This document shows positions 18,758 through 27,812 of a stretch of 62,784 nt of DNA, in pieces. The translations under genes were made by a program, and so were the position numbers. The notes beneath the pieces were generated by a model. That model saw only the letters and a list, made by a program, of their open reading frames with translations, was not told where the DNA came from and made no database searches. Each line of letters opens with the position of its first letter. The first letter of the stretch is position 1. The DNA is from Paracoccaceae bacterium (GTDB taxonomy: Bacteria; Pseudomonadota; Alphaproteobacteria; Rhodobacterales; Rhodobacteraceae): NCBI GenBank assembly GCA_030148225.1, contig JASBTX010000036.1:1-62784 (forward strand). Reading direction: 5' to 3'.

Positions 18758-19120
18758 CTATAATGCATTGATCAATTCTGAATATTTGCTTGCATTACTG
18801 AACTTGGACAAGATTTCAACACTGTCCAAGGCAGCGGGAAGGCCAAGATTTTTCAAGGACTCTTTTGAGTAGGACGTCAGGAAATAGATCGGAACATTGC
18901 CATCTTGCAGCAGACACGCAAGGTCGAAACACGTATCGTCGCCAAGATTGACGTCCAGAAAAGCAATATCCGGTAAATCTTTTGATACAAGCGCGAAAGC
19001 TTTTTGTGCGCTGTTGCACACGACAAGCTTGCGGTCGCTTAAACCTTCAATTTTATGTGCAATAAGGGCAGCGATGAGCGCCTCATCTTCTACGAGAAGT
19101 ACATATGCCATCATACGCAT
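18758..19120 (-). CDS. Single-domain response regulator
   Basis: A 120-residue receiver domain without output domain. The acidic pair is in LLVEDEAL, the phospho-acceptor is D56 in IAFLDVNLGD, the conserved threonine/serine position is LTSYS, and the lysine lies in EILSKFSN, where the usual following proline is missing. It is transcribed toward the giant kinase gene 145 bases downstream, and HWE kinases commonly pair with such stand-alone receivers. The start may be the ATG three codons further in (MAYVLLVEDE). Confidence 0.88.
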   Translation of the reverse strand: MRMMAYVLLVEDEALIAALIAHKIEGLSDRKLVVCNSAQKAFALVSKDLPDIAFLDVNLGDDTCFDLACLLQDGNVPIYFLTSYSKESLKNLGLPAALDSVEILSKFSNASKYSELINAL

Positions 19121-19869
19121 TCAACCTAAGCGGAGAGCGTATTTAGACAATCCCTCACCAGCTGTTTCCCCTAAGGATTTCAGGTATCCCCAACCAAAGA
19201 CATGAAAAGTGTGTCGAGATGGCAACAGGGTGGGATCAGAAAACAATTTCTGGAAAAACGAACCAAATCTGACCGTTGTTCCACGAATTGACCAGTGAGC
19301 TATTGCCTGTGGGATTGGCATCGTGAGATCGGAACAGGAAGGCCCCTCAGGGGCTACCTTTGACCGAAGCCCAGCCCTGACCGGAGCAGAGCGTATTGGA
19401 AACCGGAGCTCATGTCGTCCTGTGTCCTGCGGATGCATTTTCACATGTCCTTTCCCGTCATATGAAAGGTATCTATAAATTGATTGTTTAAAAAAACTAT
19501 AGGGTATTTTCACCGGTCCAGCTGATTTCCAGATATGACGAGGTCCGTTTCGGACGGCGTCTTCGGTCATATCCGTCACGTTGAGGCAAGTCCAAGCACC
19601 TGCCTCCGGCCCTTCCTCGGGCATGAAGAGAAGCCTCGGGATAAGAGGTGTCGGTCCTGGGTTGCGCCGCTCTTCATCACAGCGAGAGAGGAGCGGGGGC
19701 AGGTGAGGATGGCCTCTGGAGGCGAGATTGAGACTCCAATTTACCGGGTAAAATATTTAACCGGATAATATGGAGTGGGTGGGCCGGCACGATGATCCTG
19801 GATGACGGATTGCGATTACCTGTCGCGCTCGTCAAAACGGTATCGTCAGACACGTAACGGATCCATAAA
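19121..19869. other. Intergenic region, no convincing gene
   Basis: About 750 bases between the divergent receiver and lipoprotein genes. A 167-codon minus-strand frame is open here, but it has no recognisable motif, poor codon bias and no evident ribosome binding site. A small palindrome GCCCCTCAGGGGC is seen near 19342. Promoters for both neighbours are presumably here. Confidence 0.5.
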
Positions 19870-20391
19870 ATGACATTAAGACTTCTGGCCGGCTTGGTTG
19901 CAGTGACGCTTGTGGCTGCCTGCGCTACCTTGAGTGAAGAGGAATGCCTCGAGGGCAATTGGCGCGAGATCGGTCAACGGGATGGACAGGCCGGCCGGAC
20001 CGCGAGTTTCCTCACGGAGCATGCCAAGGCCTGCGAAAAGATCGGCATTCTGCCGGACCAATCGCTCTGGGAACAGGGGCGGCAGGCCGGGTTGTCCGCC
20101 TATTGTACCCCTCCAAAAGCCTATGACGAAGGGCGCTCGGGGCGTGGTCTGTCGCCAGTCTGTCCTGCGGCGCAATTGCCCGCGCTGCAACTGGCCCATG
20201 GCAAGGGCATGGCATGGCATCGTCTCAGCAATGAGATCAATGTTCTGGATCGTGAAATGTCCGACTTGCACACCAAGGTCGTCAAAGAAAGCGACGAGGA
20301 AAAGCGGGCTTTATATTTGGCCAATATCCGCAGTCTTGAGAGCATCATCCGCCTGCTCGAAATGCGCCGCATGACCGAAGGCAGTTTCTGA
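19870..20391 (+). CDS. DUF2799-type lipoprotein
   Basis: A 173-residue predicted lipoprotein. The signal ends in the lipobox LVAAC, so Cys18 would be lipidated. The mature part has the pattern of DUF2799 proteins: CLEGNWREIGQRDGQAG near the start, a second GRQAGLSAYC block, the tract AYDEGRSGRGL, and a C-terminal helical region with many charged residues. The function of this family is unknown. The gene stands alone on the plus strand. Confidence 0.82.
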   Translation: MTLRLLAGLVAVTLVAACATLSEEECLEGNWREIGQRDGQAGRTASFLTEHAKACEKIGILPDQSLWEQGRQAGLSAYCTPPKAYDEGRSGRGLSPVCPAAQLPALQLAHGKGMAWHRLSNEINVLDREMSDLHTKVVKESDEEKRALYLANIRSLESIIRLLEMRRMTEGSF

Positions 20392-20596
20392 CCGCGATAG
20401 GGGCAGGGGATGTTCGTCATCTGTCTTGACGGCCGTTTTTCGCAGGAACAAGTCCGTGATCGCGCGGCGGTAAGCGTTGTGGACGATGCGTGTTCAGATC
20501 GCATCCATGAAGGTCGGCTCAAGGATGGTCCTACCAAACTTTGAACGACGTGTTGGCTCTCTCTCACTTTGACTGATGGTCCAGCGCTGGTCGGAG

Positions 20597-20632
20597 ATGC
20601 GGGGTCTGCCCATGATGAGGCAGACCCCGCAT
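20597..20632. terminator. Strong hairpin between convergent lipoprotein and SDR genes
   Basis: ATGCGGGGTCTGCC and GGCAGACCCCGCAT form a perfect 14-bp stem with an 8-base loop. It lies 6 bases after the SDR stop on the minus strand and could also end plus-strand transcription. Neither side has a long T-tract, so it may act partly as an mRNA 3' stabiliser. Confidence 0.6.
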
Positions 20633-20637
20633 TCACA

Positions 20638-21399
20638 TTAAAGCTGGACACCCTTCGTCAGGGCACCGTCGATCACAAGATTTGTCCCCGTAGTGAAGCT
20701 GGATGCCGGGCTCGCAAGAAATACGACGCCGCGGGCGATTTCTTCAGGTTTCGCCATACGCCCAGTGGGATTCAAAGCCAGCGCCTCTGCGTAGAGGCCA
20801 GGCATGTTGGTTTCGATGTTTTGCCAAATGCCACCATCGAAATAAGTATTTCCCGGTGATACCGTATTGGCACGGATGCCCTTCGCGGCCAGTTTGTAAG
20901 CCAGTCCCTGCGCATAATGTACGATGGCTGCCTTGAAAGCGCCGTAGGCGGGCCCGGTGAAATCGATCTCACGGCCTGATACGGAGGAAACCAGCGTTAT
21001 GGACGCTGCTGAACTTTTTTCAAGCCAAGGCATGGCGACATTCACAAGGCGGACAGAATGCATCATGTCTGTTTCAAAGCTCGCCTGCCAGGCATCTTCG
21101 TCATCGCTCACGGCCAAGGCAGAGACATTGCCGATCACGATGTCTATTCCCCCAAGTGCCTCGGCTGACTTTGTGACCCAAGCTTCCAGAGCCGTCTTGT
21201 CTGAGACGTCGAGCGCTGTGCCATATGCAGTCGCGCCGAGGGCTGTCAGACGTGAGATCGCCGTTTCAACATCTGCCGAAGTGCGGGCACAGATAGACAG
21301 GGCAGCCCCTTCAGCCGCCAGAATTTCAGCACAGTGAAAGCCGATGCCCTTACTTCCCCCGGTGATGAGAGCACGCAGTCCTTTAAGACCAAGTTCCAT
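20638..21399 (-). CDS. Short-chain dehydrogenase/reductase
   Basis: A classical SDR of about 253 residues. The nucleotide-binding motif TGGSKGIGFHCAEIL is at about residues 12-26, the NAG-equivalent region reads GNVSALAV, the catalytic serine is in LVSSVSG and the Tyr/Lys pair in YGAFKAAIVHYAQG. It reduces or oxidises a hydroxyl/carbonyl group with NAD(P); the substrate is unknown. The start at 21399 (MELGLKGLRALITGG) fits the family better than the ATG two codons upstream. It is the last gene of the amide operon, 17 bases after the formamidase, which suggests a role in the same catabolic route. Confidence 0.9.
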   Translation of the reverse strand: MELGLKGLRALITGGSKGIGFHCAEILAAEGAALSICARTSADVETAISRLTALGATAYGTALDVSDKTALEAWVTKSAEALGGIDIVIGNVSALAVSDDEDAWQASFETDMMHSVRLVNVAMPWLEKSSAASITLVSSVSGREIDFTGPAYGAFKAAIVHYAQGLAYKLAAKGIRANTVSPGNTYFDGGIWQNIETNMPGLYAEALALNPTGRMAKPEEIARGVVFLASPASSFTTGTNLVIDGALTKGVQL

Positions 21400-21415
21400 G
21401 ATCAACCCCCTGATA

Positions 21416-22402
21416 TCAAGTCAGATATTTCTTTTCGATCCCAGCTGCGAGACTGTATTTCGGATCAACCATATTGCCCAGGCGGACTTTCCCGCACATC
21501 GTCAACAACATGTATGCATCGGCTTCGGATTGGCCGGTCTCCGCTGCCACCCAGCGGACCAACTCACGATACGCGATACGAGCCGCATCCTCCATCGGGC
21601 GTGCCGATCCGATGAACATGATCTTGTCTTCTGTTTCAAGTTGTGGCCAGCTGTTGCCGTAATCCTTGATCAGATCAATGTGAATTTCGACTGTCGCAGG
21701 AATTTCCAAAGCGACACCACACAACTCTCCGTCGCCTTGGATTGCGTGGCAGTCGCCCAGATAGAGGTAACCGCCATCGGTGTTCACCGGGAGATAAATA
21801 ATCGACCCTGGCGCCACATCCGGCACATCCATGTTGCCGCCATAATAATCCGGCTGCAAAGAGGAGATCGCCTCAATTTCAGGGGCTGTCCCAATCGTTC
21901 CTATGAAAGGTTCATATGGCAGGGTCAACGTGTCTGACCAATGAACACCCTCTTCGTCGACTACGACCTTTTTCACTTTTTCGGCTAAGGGCGGGTTCAG
22001 CAGTGCCGTATCCCCCGTTGCCACAAGTCCTCCAAATTCCGTCAGCAGGCAGGTCGTGCCGACGGGCTGAGCGCCCCGCGGTTTGATCGAGATGATGCGC
22101 ACGGCAAGCGCGTCTCCCTTTTTCGCTCCCTTGACATAGATCGGCCCGGTCTGCGGGTTCAGAAATGGAAAGTTGAGCAGGGAGGAAGGGTTGTCCACAA
22201 CTTCTTTGATGGCACCCTCGAACGCGTCGTGAGTCTCCACGGTAACGACAGCACCCGGCTCCACCTCCAGAACGGGTGTCGCATAGGGACCATAGACATA
22301 GTGAAAAGCCCCTTGATCCTCGATCGTGATCTTGTGGTGGACTCCTTCTACCCCTTTTGCGACCCCTTTTCGCGCCATGATGGATGTGCTTAGCCAGGAC
22401 AT
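21416..22402 (-). CDS. fmdA: Acetamidase/formamidase family protein
   Basis: A 328-residue member of the FmdA/AmdA family, zinc-dependent enzymes hydrolysing formamide or acetamide to ammonia and the acid. Characteristic segments are VEPGAVVTVETHDAFEGAI near the start, GPIYVKGAKKGDALAVRI, and the metal/active-site block YLGDCHAIQGDGELCGVA. It is encoded directly after a complete branched-amino-acid/urea-type ABC transporter, as in fmd loci of methylotrophs, and downstream of amiC-amiR-like regulators. The context supports amide hydrolysis; the exact amide cannot be read. The start could also be the ATG eight codons downstream (MARKGVAKGV). Confidence 0.92.
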   Translation of the reverse strand: MSWLSTSIMARKGVAKGVEGVHHKITIEDQGAFHYVYGPYATPVLEVEPGAVVTVETHDAFEGAIKEVVDNPSSLLNFPFLNPQTGPIYVKGAKKGDALAVRIISIKPRGAQPVGTTCLLTEFGGLVATGDTALLNPPLAEKVKKVVVDEEGVHWSDTLTLPYEPFIGTIGTAPEIEAISSLQPDYYGGNMDVPDVAPGSIIYLPVNTDGGYLYLGDCHAIQGDGELCGVALEIPATVEIHIDLIKDYGNSWPQLETEDKIMFIGSARPMEDAARIAYRELVRWVAAETGQSEADAYMLLTMCGKVRLGNMVDPKYSLAAGIEKKYLT

Positions 22403-22451
22403 GGTCTTGCTCCTCTGATGATTGTTGCGTGCTTGGCTTGGATTTGCTTGT

Positions 22452-23165
22452 TCAAATAGTCAGATATCTGCGCACGATGTCGCGTGCGCGTATCTCGTCA
22501 GGACCCAGATCAGCGACGATCCGACCCTTTTCCATTACATGACCACGGTCAGCGAGGGTCACAATCAGGTCAAGGTTCTGCTCTACCAGCAAAACCGACA
22601 CGCCAGTCTCCGCGTTCAGAGTGCGTACATTGCGCGCAATGTCCTTGATGATCGAGGGCTGGATGCCTTCGGAGGGTTCGTCCAGCAGCATCAATGCAGG
22701 CCTGCTGATCATCGCACGTGCAATTGCCAGCTGCTGCTGCTGCCCGCCTGACAGGGTCCCGGCCCGCTGGTGTGCCCGCTCCTTCAGGATTGGGAAAAAC
22801 CGGTAAATCGTGTCGTAATCCGGAGTGCTGCGCCCGCGACCTGCAACTTCTCCGACCATCAAGTTTTCTCGAATGGTGAGCTCGGGAAACACCTCCCGTC
22901 CCTGTGGGATATAGCCGATGCCGAGGCGTGCCCGGATGTCCGCGCCCACCAACGTCGCATCACGTCCTTGGAACCTGATTGTTCCAGCGCTGGGATTCAA
23001 CAGCCCGGTCAGGGTGCGCATCAGGGTGCTTTTTCCCACGCCGTTGCGCCCCACGACAGCGACGATTTCACCTTGGCCAATGGTCAGATCAACCCCTTGC
23101 AGTACGGTTTCGCCGCCATAGCCCGACTGCAGGCCCGAGACGGTCAGAAGTGGTTCATCAGACAT
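22452..23165 (-). CDS. livF: ABC transporter ATP-binding protein, LivF/UrtE type
   Basis: A 237-residue ATPase of the LivF group. Walker A is GRNGVGKST (about residue 37), the signature LSGGQQQQLAIARA and Walker B LMLLDEPSEG, followed by the switch region LLVEQNLD. The ATG at 23165 overlaps the end of the LivG-type gene by 8 bases; the longer open frame upstream is antisense-like and rejected. With LivG it powers the LivH/LivM permease for amide or urea uptake. Confidence 0.93.
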   Translation of the reverse strand: MSDEPLLTVSGLQSGYGGETVLQGVDLTIGQGEIVAVVGRNGVGKSTLMRTLTGLLNPSAGTIRFQGRDATLVGADIRARLGIGYIPQGREVFPELTIRENLMVGEVAGRGRSTPDYDTIYRFFPILKERAHQRAGTLSGGQQQQLAIARAMISRPALMLLDEPSEGIQPSIIKDIARNVRTLNAETGVSVLLVEQNLDLIVTLADRGHVMEKGRIVADLGPDEIRARDIVRRYLTI

Positions 23166-23877
23166 CGGCTGTCCCCAGATAGATTTCCTGCACGCCGGGA
23201 TGATCGATGATCTCGGCAATCGTGCCTTCAACAAAGATCGATCCGAAATGCAGCACCGTGACCCGTCGCGCGATCTGTTCCACAAAGGCCATATCGTGTT
23301 CGACGGCAAGGATGGTGATGCCGCGGGCGTTGAGATCGTGCAGCATGTCGCCTGTCTTGCGCGTCTCGTCGGGAGACATGCCGGCGGTCGGTTCGTCCAG
23401 AAGCAGCAGCTTGGGTTCGACACCGACGGCCATGGCAATTTCAAGCCACTGCTGCTGACCATGTGACAGGTTGCCCGCAGGTGTTGTCTCTTCTGCGTGC
23501 AGATCGGTGAAGTCGAGCATTTCGTGGATCTTCGTGCCCAGGCTTTGCCCATTCAGATGGTCCTGAAAAGCAACCTCCAAGTTCTGGCGTACGGAAAGAG
23601 CCTTGAAGATGCCGGGCACCTGAAACTTGACCGAGATGCCACGCCGTATACGTTGAAACGAGCGTAGATTGGTGATGTCATTTCCGTCAAAGGTAATGGT
23701 TCCGGCGTCTGGGGCATGTTCGCCCAACAGCAAGCGAAAAAAGCTGGACTTGCCGGCACCGTTCGGCCCGATCAGGCAATGCATGTCCCCTGCCGACAGG
23801 GAAAAGTCGATGCCGTTTGCAACGACCACACCGCCAAAGGCCTTCCGTAGGCCTTGCACCCTGAGGATGTCTGTCAT
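23158..23877 (-). CDS. livG: ABC transporter ATP-binding protein, LivG/UrtD type
   Basis: A 239-residue ATPase. Walker A is GPNGAGKSSFFR (about residue 38), the signature LSHGQQQWLEIAMA and Walker B LLLLDEPTAGMSP, with the switch histidine in LAVEHDM. The LSHGQ..WLEI signature is that of the UrtD group of urea/amide transporters. It overlaps the permease gene upstream by 4 bases and the LivF-type gene downstream by 8, so translation is coupled. Confidence 0.93.
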   Translation of the reverse strand: MTDILRVQGLRKAFGGVVVANGIDFSLSAGDMHCLIGPNGAGKSSFFRLLLGEHAPDAGTITFDGNDITNLRSFQRIRRGISVKFQVPGIFKALSVRQNLEVAFQDHLNGQSLGTKIHEMLDFTDLHAEETTPAGNLSHGQQQWLEIAMAVGVEPKLLLLDEPTAGMSPDETRKTGDMLHDLNARGITILAVEHDMAFVEQIARRVTVLHFGSIFVEGTIAEIIDHPGVQEIYLGTADV

Positions 23878-24941
23878 GATTTGTCCTTCCTGAAGATGCG
23901 GCCCAGAAAGGTCATTGCACCCACAACGAGACCTTGTGGTGCAGCCAGGACCGTAACCAGGAGCAGAGCTCCCATCACAACCAGCGCATACTGGCTGCCG
24001 TAGATCGTCAGTGATTGAAACCCGGCAAGTACCACAATGGTGCCGATCAGCGTCGCTGTTATGTCACGGCGTCCACCTACGGCCACCCAGATGATGGGGA
24101 GTGCCGCCGAGGTCAGTCCCATGCTCGACGGAGTAATGTACTGCCCCCAAGCGGTGTAAAGAGCCCCCGAAAGGGCAGCAAAAGCACCTCCTATGGCAAA
24201 TGCCAGTGTCTGGTAAAGCCGCACGTCATAGCCCAGCATTCCGACGCGATGTGGATTTTCGCGGATCGCCACAAGCACGTTGCCAAAGGACGAATTCAGC
24301 ATGATGCGGAGACCAAGATAGCAAATCACCACCAGCCCGAGCAGGAGGTAATAAAGGGACGGGCCTGGATACAGCGCAATGTCGTCCCCAAACCAGGGCA
24401 GGGTCAGTGGCGGCATCCCGGACATGCCGTTGAACCCGTTCAGGCGTGCCTCGCCTATGCGCCATTGCGGGCCTGCAGTTTGTGCCATGAAGGTTTCCAG
24501 AACGAGGGTCACCGACAGGGTCACGATACCGACGAACACGCCCTGGATGCGTCCGTAGAACATGAAATAGCCGATCACCAGGGCGAAGAGCCCGCCGATC
24601 GCCACAGCCAAGATCAACGCAACGAGGGTCAGACCATAAGCTGCACCCAGGTTCAGCGTGATCACCCCATACGCATAGCCAGCAAGGCCAAAAAACGCAG
24701 TTTGACCAAAGCTCAATGCGCCGGCATAGCCCCATACCACGCCAAGCCCCATCGCCATGAAGGTCCAGATCAGGAAGTAAGCGGCATTGCCCACAGTCCA
24801 GGCATCCGCCATCAAAGGATAGGCGGCGGCAACCGCAATCGCTATGGCTGCGGCTGTCCAGAAGACAGGTCCGCGCCCCATGGTTTGAGGCCCTTCCAGC
24901 CGTGCCAAGAGGCTGCGCGGTGTCGTCTCGGAAGAAATCAT
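23874..24941 (-). CDS. livM: ABC transporter permease, LivM/UrtC type
   Basis: A 355-residue inner-membrane permease with about ten hydrophobic segments. LivM family features are LGVVWGYAGALSFGQTAFFGLAGYAYG after the first helices and the ATPase-contact region REN.HRVGMLGYDVRLYQTLAF. The ATG at 24941 overlaps the LivH stop by 4 bases; the longer frame lacks family similarity. It forms the translocation pore with LivH. Confidence 0.92.
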   Translation of the reverse strand: MISSETTPRSLLARLEGPQTMGRGPVFWTAAAIAIAVAAAYPLMADAWTVGNAAYFLIWTFMAMGLGVVWGYAGALSFGQTAFFGLAGYAYGVITLNLGAAYGLTLVALILAVAIGGLFALVIGYFMFYGRIQGVFVGIVTLSVTLVLETFMAQTAGPQWRIGEARLNGFNGMSGMPPLTLPWFGDDIALYPGPSLYYLLLGLVVICYLGLRIMLNSSFGNVLVAIRENPHRVGMLGYDVRLYQTLAFAIGGAFAALSGALYTAWGQYITPSSMGLTSAALPIIWVAVGGRRDITATLIGTIVVLAGFQSLTIYGSQYALVVMGALLLVTVLAAPQGLVVGAMTFLGRIFRKDKS

Positions 24942-25810
24942 CTGGTGGTTCCTTTGAGCCAGCCCGAAAGCCCTCCGGGCAAGATGCGAATGACGAGGAT
25001 GACAGTGACCAGCAAGCCGATCTGGCCAAAGAGCTGGCCATACCACGCCGTGAGCCCGGCCTTGATCAGTGCCAGAATCGCCGCAGCGGGGGCTGCACCC
25101 ACAAAAATATCAGCGCCCCCGACAACAACGGTCACGAAGCTTTCTACAATGAAGGTCGCACCCATCGTCGGCACCATCGTCATGGTCGGAGCATAAAGTC
25201 CACCTGCAAGGCCGGCGAGCGCCGCGCCCAGACCGAAGGTCAACCCATACATGCGCCTTGTATTGACACCGAGAGCATGGGCCATGTGCGGTTTCTGGAT
25301 GGTCGCACGGGCGATCACCCCAAATCGGCTATGATAAAACAATAGGTATAGCCCACCCAGTAGTCCAAGCGCACATACCATAAGCACGAGACGATACAGC
25401 GAGTAAGATCGGCCGCCGACCTCAATACTGCCGAGTGGTGTGCCGACACCTTGCATGGTCGATCCCAGAACGATCAACACACCCTGCGTGGCGATGAGAC
25501 TGATGCCCCATGTGGCGATTATCGAGTCCAATGGGCGATGATACAGGTGACGGATAACCACACGTTCCACCAGCATGCCCACTGCGCCAGCGACCAGTGC
25601 GCCGGTCAGGATCGCCACGGGCAACGGCAGACCCGCGCGTGCGGCGCTGGCCGTAACATAGGCACCGCACATGATGAATTCGCCATGGGCCAGGTTTATG
25701 ACCCCCATCATGCCAAAGATCACCGCCAGTCCGGCACAGGAGATCACCAGAAAGGCAAAGGTGTCACCAAATTGATAAAGCATGGCAAAGACGTTCTGGA
25801 GCAAGTCCAT
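24938..25810 (-). CDS. livH: ABC transporter permease, LivH/UrtB type
   Basis: A 290-residue permease of the LivH family with about eight membrane segments. The signature GMMGVINLAHGEFIMCGAY lies near the N-terminus and the cytoplasmic ATPase-contact loop ARATIQKPHMAHALGVNTR in the middle. It follows the binding protein gene by an 83-base gap containing a stable hairpin and overlaps livM by 4 bases. Confidence 0.93.
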   Translation of the reverse strand: MDLLQNVFAMLYQFGDTFAFLVISCAGLAVIFGMMGVINLAHGEFIMCGAYVTASAARAGLPLPVAILTGALVAGAVGMLVERVVIRHLYHRPLDSIIATWGISLIATQGVLIVLGSTMQGVGTPLGSIEVGGRSYSLYRLVLMVCALGLLGGLYLLFYHSRFGVIARATIQKPHMAHALGVNTRRMYGLTFGLGAALAGLAGGLYAPTMTMVPTMGATFIVESFVTVVVGGADIFVGAAPAAAILALIKAGLTAWYGQLFGQIGLLVTVILVIRILPGGLSGWLKGTTR

Positions 25811-25847
25811 CCGCGGATCTCCTGGAGTGTCGAGAAAGGGAAGTTGA

Positions 25848-25882
25848 GAACTGCCGAGCGGGACGCGCCCGCCCGACAGTTC
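25848..25882 (-). promoter_or_regulatory. Stable intercistronic hairpin between binding protein and permease
   Basis: The two 15-base arms GAACTGCCGAGCGGG and CCCGCCCGACAGTTC pair completely on the transcribed strand, with two G-U pairs and a 5-base loop. No T-tract follows. Such hairpins after binding-protein genes typically protect the upstream mRNA from 3' decay and raise its level over the permease genes. Confidence 0.6.
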
Positions 25883-25893
25883 CGTTCAGCCTA

Positions 25894-27135
25894 TCACTGC
25901 GCAGGTGGAGGCGCAGATGGTGTGTACTGTGCGCTGGGATCGTTCTGGGTCAGATCGCACCCTGCATCACCCAGCCAATAAGGCTTGATATCGTTCCAGA
26001 CCTGGGGAAAGCTTATGGAATGATCGTCATTTACCTTGGCAAGGTAGATCGTATGCGACATGTGCTGGCTCTTGGGATCGAGACAGACATTGCCTGAAGG
26101 TCCGTCAAAGCAGACATCTCCCTCGGCCAGAACCGAACGGATGGCATCGTGGTCGGTCGTCCCCGCCCGTTCAACCATCTGCTTGTAGAGGTACATCGCG
26201 ATATAAGAATTCGCTGCCTCCTGGTTGATGTAAGGCTCGTCCGGGAACATCGCGCGGAACCGTTCGACAAAATCATTCGATGCAGGCGTGTCGATCTCTT
26301 CGATGTAATTTGTGGTGACATACATGTTGGCGAGGCTCGGCGGTGTGAAGCGCTTGTGTTCGTATCCTTGCCCAACGTTCACCGAGGACGCCATCGGGAG
26401 ATTGACATTGGCTGATGCTGCTTGTTCGTAATAAGAGGCCTGTGCTGCTCCGACCAGCAGTGTCACAACCAAATCTGCCTCAGTCGCCTGGATGTTCTGG
26501 ATTGTCTGGCCGAACTGCGAAACGCCGAGGGGGATGAACTCTTCTCCCACCATGGTGCCGCCGTTCTCTTCCACGATCTGGCGTACCCATTCGGCTGAAA
26601 TCTGTCCAAAGTTGTAATCCGCAGCCAGTGTGTAAACGTTGGGTCCATACTCTTCCATCATCCAAGGAATGAGCGTGGAAAACTGCTGTTCCGGCACGGC
26701 TCCAGTCACGATCATGTTGTTGTCGCAGACGCCGCCTTCGTATTGGTTGTTATAGAAGGCCAGACCATCGAACTGGTTCACGATGGGGCGATATGCCTCC
26801 CGGGAGGCAGAAGAAAAGCCGGCAAAGACGACATCGACGTTATCGGCTTGCAGCACCCGCCGCATGAACTCCTGATAGCGTCGGTTGTCAGACTGGGTGT
26901 CATACATGACCAGTTCGACGGGACGGCCGTCAATGCCGCCTGCATCGTTGATTTCTTTCGCGGCCAACTCGATGGCGTGGACCTTGACCATGGTCGCGGC
27001 TGCGAAATCGCCAGACTGGTCTTCAAGGACGCCGATCCGGATCGGGCCATCTTGAGCAAATGCAGGGGCTACGGCGACTAGTGCCATAGCAGCACCGGCC
27101 ATCAGGCCGGCAAGTCTCGGTCGGTTGCGTGTCAT
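25894..27135 (-). CDS. ABC transporter substrate-binding protein for urea/short-chain amides
   Basis: A 413-residue periplasmic binding protein of the type I (Leu/Ile/Val) fold. The signal peptide ends in APAFAQ near residue 27. The mature part begins IRIGVLEDQSGDFA and shows VFAGFSSASREAYRPI, YNNQYEGGVCDNN and LAADYNFGQ, which resemble UrtA/FmdD-like proteins. It feeds the livHMGF products encoded downstream. The neighbouring formamidase suggests short-chain amides as ligand. It is 50 bases after amiR and has GGAGAGAG upstream of its ATG. Confidence 0.9.
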   Translation of the reverse strand: MTRNRPRLAGLMAGAAMALVAVAPAFAQDGPIRIGVLEDQSGDFAAATMVKVHAIELAAKEINDAGGIDGRPVELVMYDTQSDNRRYQEFMRRVLQADNVDVVFAGFSSASREAYRPIVNQFDGLAFYNNQYEGGVCDNNMIVTGAVPEQQFSTLIPWMMEEYGPNVYTLAADYNFGQISAEWVRQIVEENGGTMVGEEFIPLGVSQFGQTIQNIQATEADLVVTLLVGAAQASYYEQAASANVNLPMASSVNVGQGYEHKRFTPPSLANMYVTTNYIEEIDTPASNDFVERFRAMFPDEPYINQEAANSYIAMYLYKQMVERAGTTDHDAIRSVLAEGDVCFDGPSGNVCLDPKSQHMSHTIYLAKVNDDHSISFPQVWNDIKPYWLGDAGCDLTQNDPSAQYTPSAPPPAQ

Positions 27136-27185
27136 TGGTCTCTCTCCACTGTTGCGTGATCTTCTGGGTCGTCTTCGTGAGCGGA

Positions 27186-27812
27186 TTAATCCGATCTGGT
27201 TGCGCGACCGTGTTTTGGCCCGGTGTCCTGTGCAGGATCGGGACCGAGTCCGATGGCATGCCGCGCCATGTCCTCCATCGGAATTCTACGCTGCATGGCT
27301 TCGCGCCGCAGCCACTCATAGGCGCCCTCTTCAGACAGGCCGCACCGGGTGACGAGTTGCATAACTGCTTTTGTCACGATACGTCGTCCTGCCAGACGCC
27401 GGTTGAGCACTTGTATTTCTTGTTTGTGTCGCAGCCGTACAGCATGTTCGTTCACTGCCAAGAACAGCGCCGTGAAGATTCCTGAACTGCGCACCGGCTT
27501 GAGGATGTGGCTTGCTGCACGGTTTTGGATGACATGCGCCAAACGGCTGGGCGCCTCGCTTCCGATCAGTGCGATCAGGGGCAAATCGGCAAAGACTGTT
27601 TGGTTCAGGGCGGTATCGCTCCCGTCATCAGCATCGAAAAAGATCACATCGAAGGGCACAGGATTGTCTGTGGTCTCAGGCCAACTCCCTGCGACCGTCA
27701 CGTCAAGCCCAAGCTTGAACAGCGTCCCCACGAGGGTCTGATGACCATTCTCGTTGGCCATGATCACCAACGCCCGCAACCCGCGAAAGTTCTTTTGAAT
27801 CGCCCGGCTCAT
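27186..27812 (-). CDS. amiR: AmiR-like ANTAR-domain antiterminator
   Basis: A 208-residue protein with an N-terminal pseudo-receiver (residues about 10-125; the acidic residues needed for phosphorylation are not conserved, e.g. VIMANENG), a coiled-coil linker (NEHAVRLRHKQEIQVLNRRL) and a C-terminal ANTAR domain (about 140-195; TKAVMQLVTRCGLSEEGAYEWLRREAMQRRI). ANTAR domains bind RNA and prevent termination. In Pseudomonas AmiR is held by AmiC until an amide binds. The gene overlaps the AmiC-like gene by 4 bases. Its probable RNA target is the leader of this same operon. Confidence 0.92.
   Translation of the reverse strand: MSRAIQKNFRGLRALVIMANENGHQTLVGTLFKLGLDVTVAGSWPETTDNPVPFDVIFFDADDGSDTALNQTVFADLPLIALIGSEAPSRLAHVIQNRAASHILKPVRSSGIFTALFLAVNEHAVRLRHKQEIQVLNRRLAGRRIVTKAVMQLVTRCGLSEEGAYEWLRREAMQRRIPMEDMARHAIGLGPDPAQDTGPKHGRATRSD

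Noticed and set aside
19121..19624. A 167-codon minus-strand frame upstream of the receiver gene
   Set aside because: No motif, weak codon bias and no ribosome binding site; treated as intergenic.
24015..25196. A 393-codon plus-strand frame opposite livM/livH
   Set aside because: Rich in His/Gln/Pro without motif; the two permease genes on the other strand are certain.
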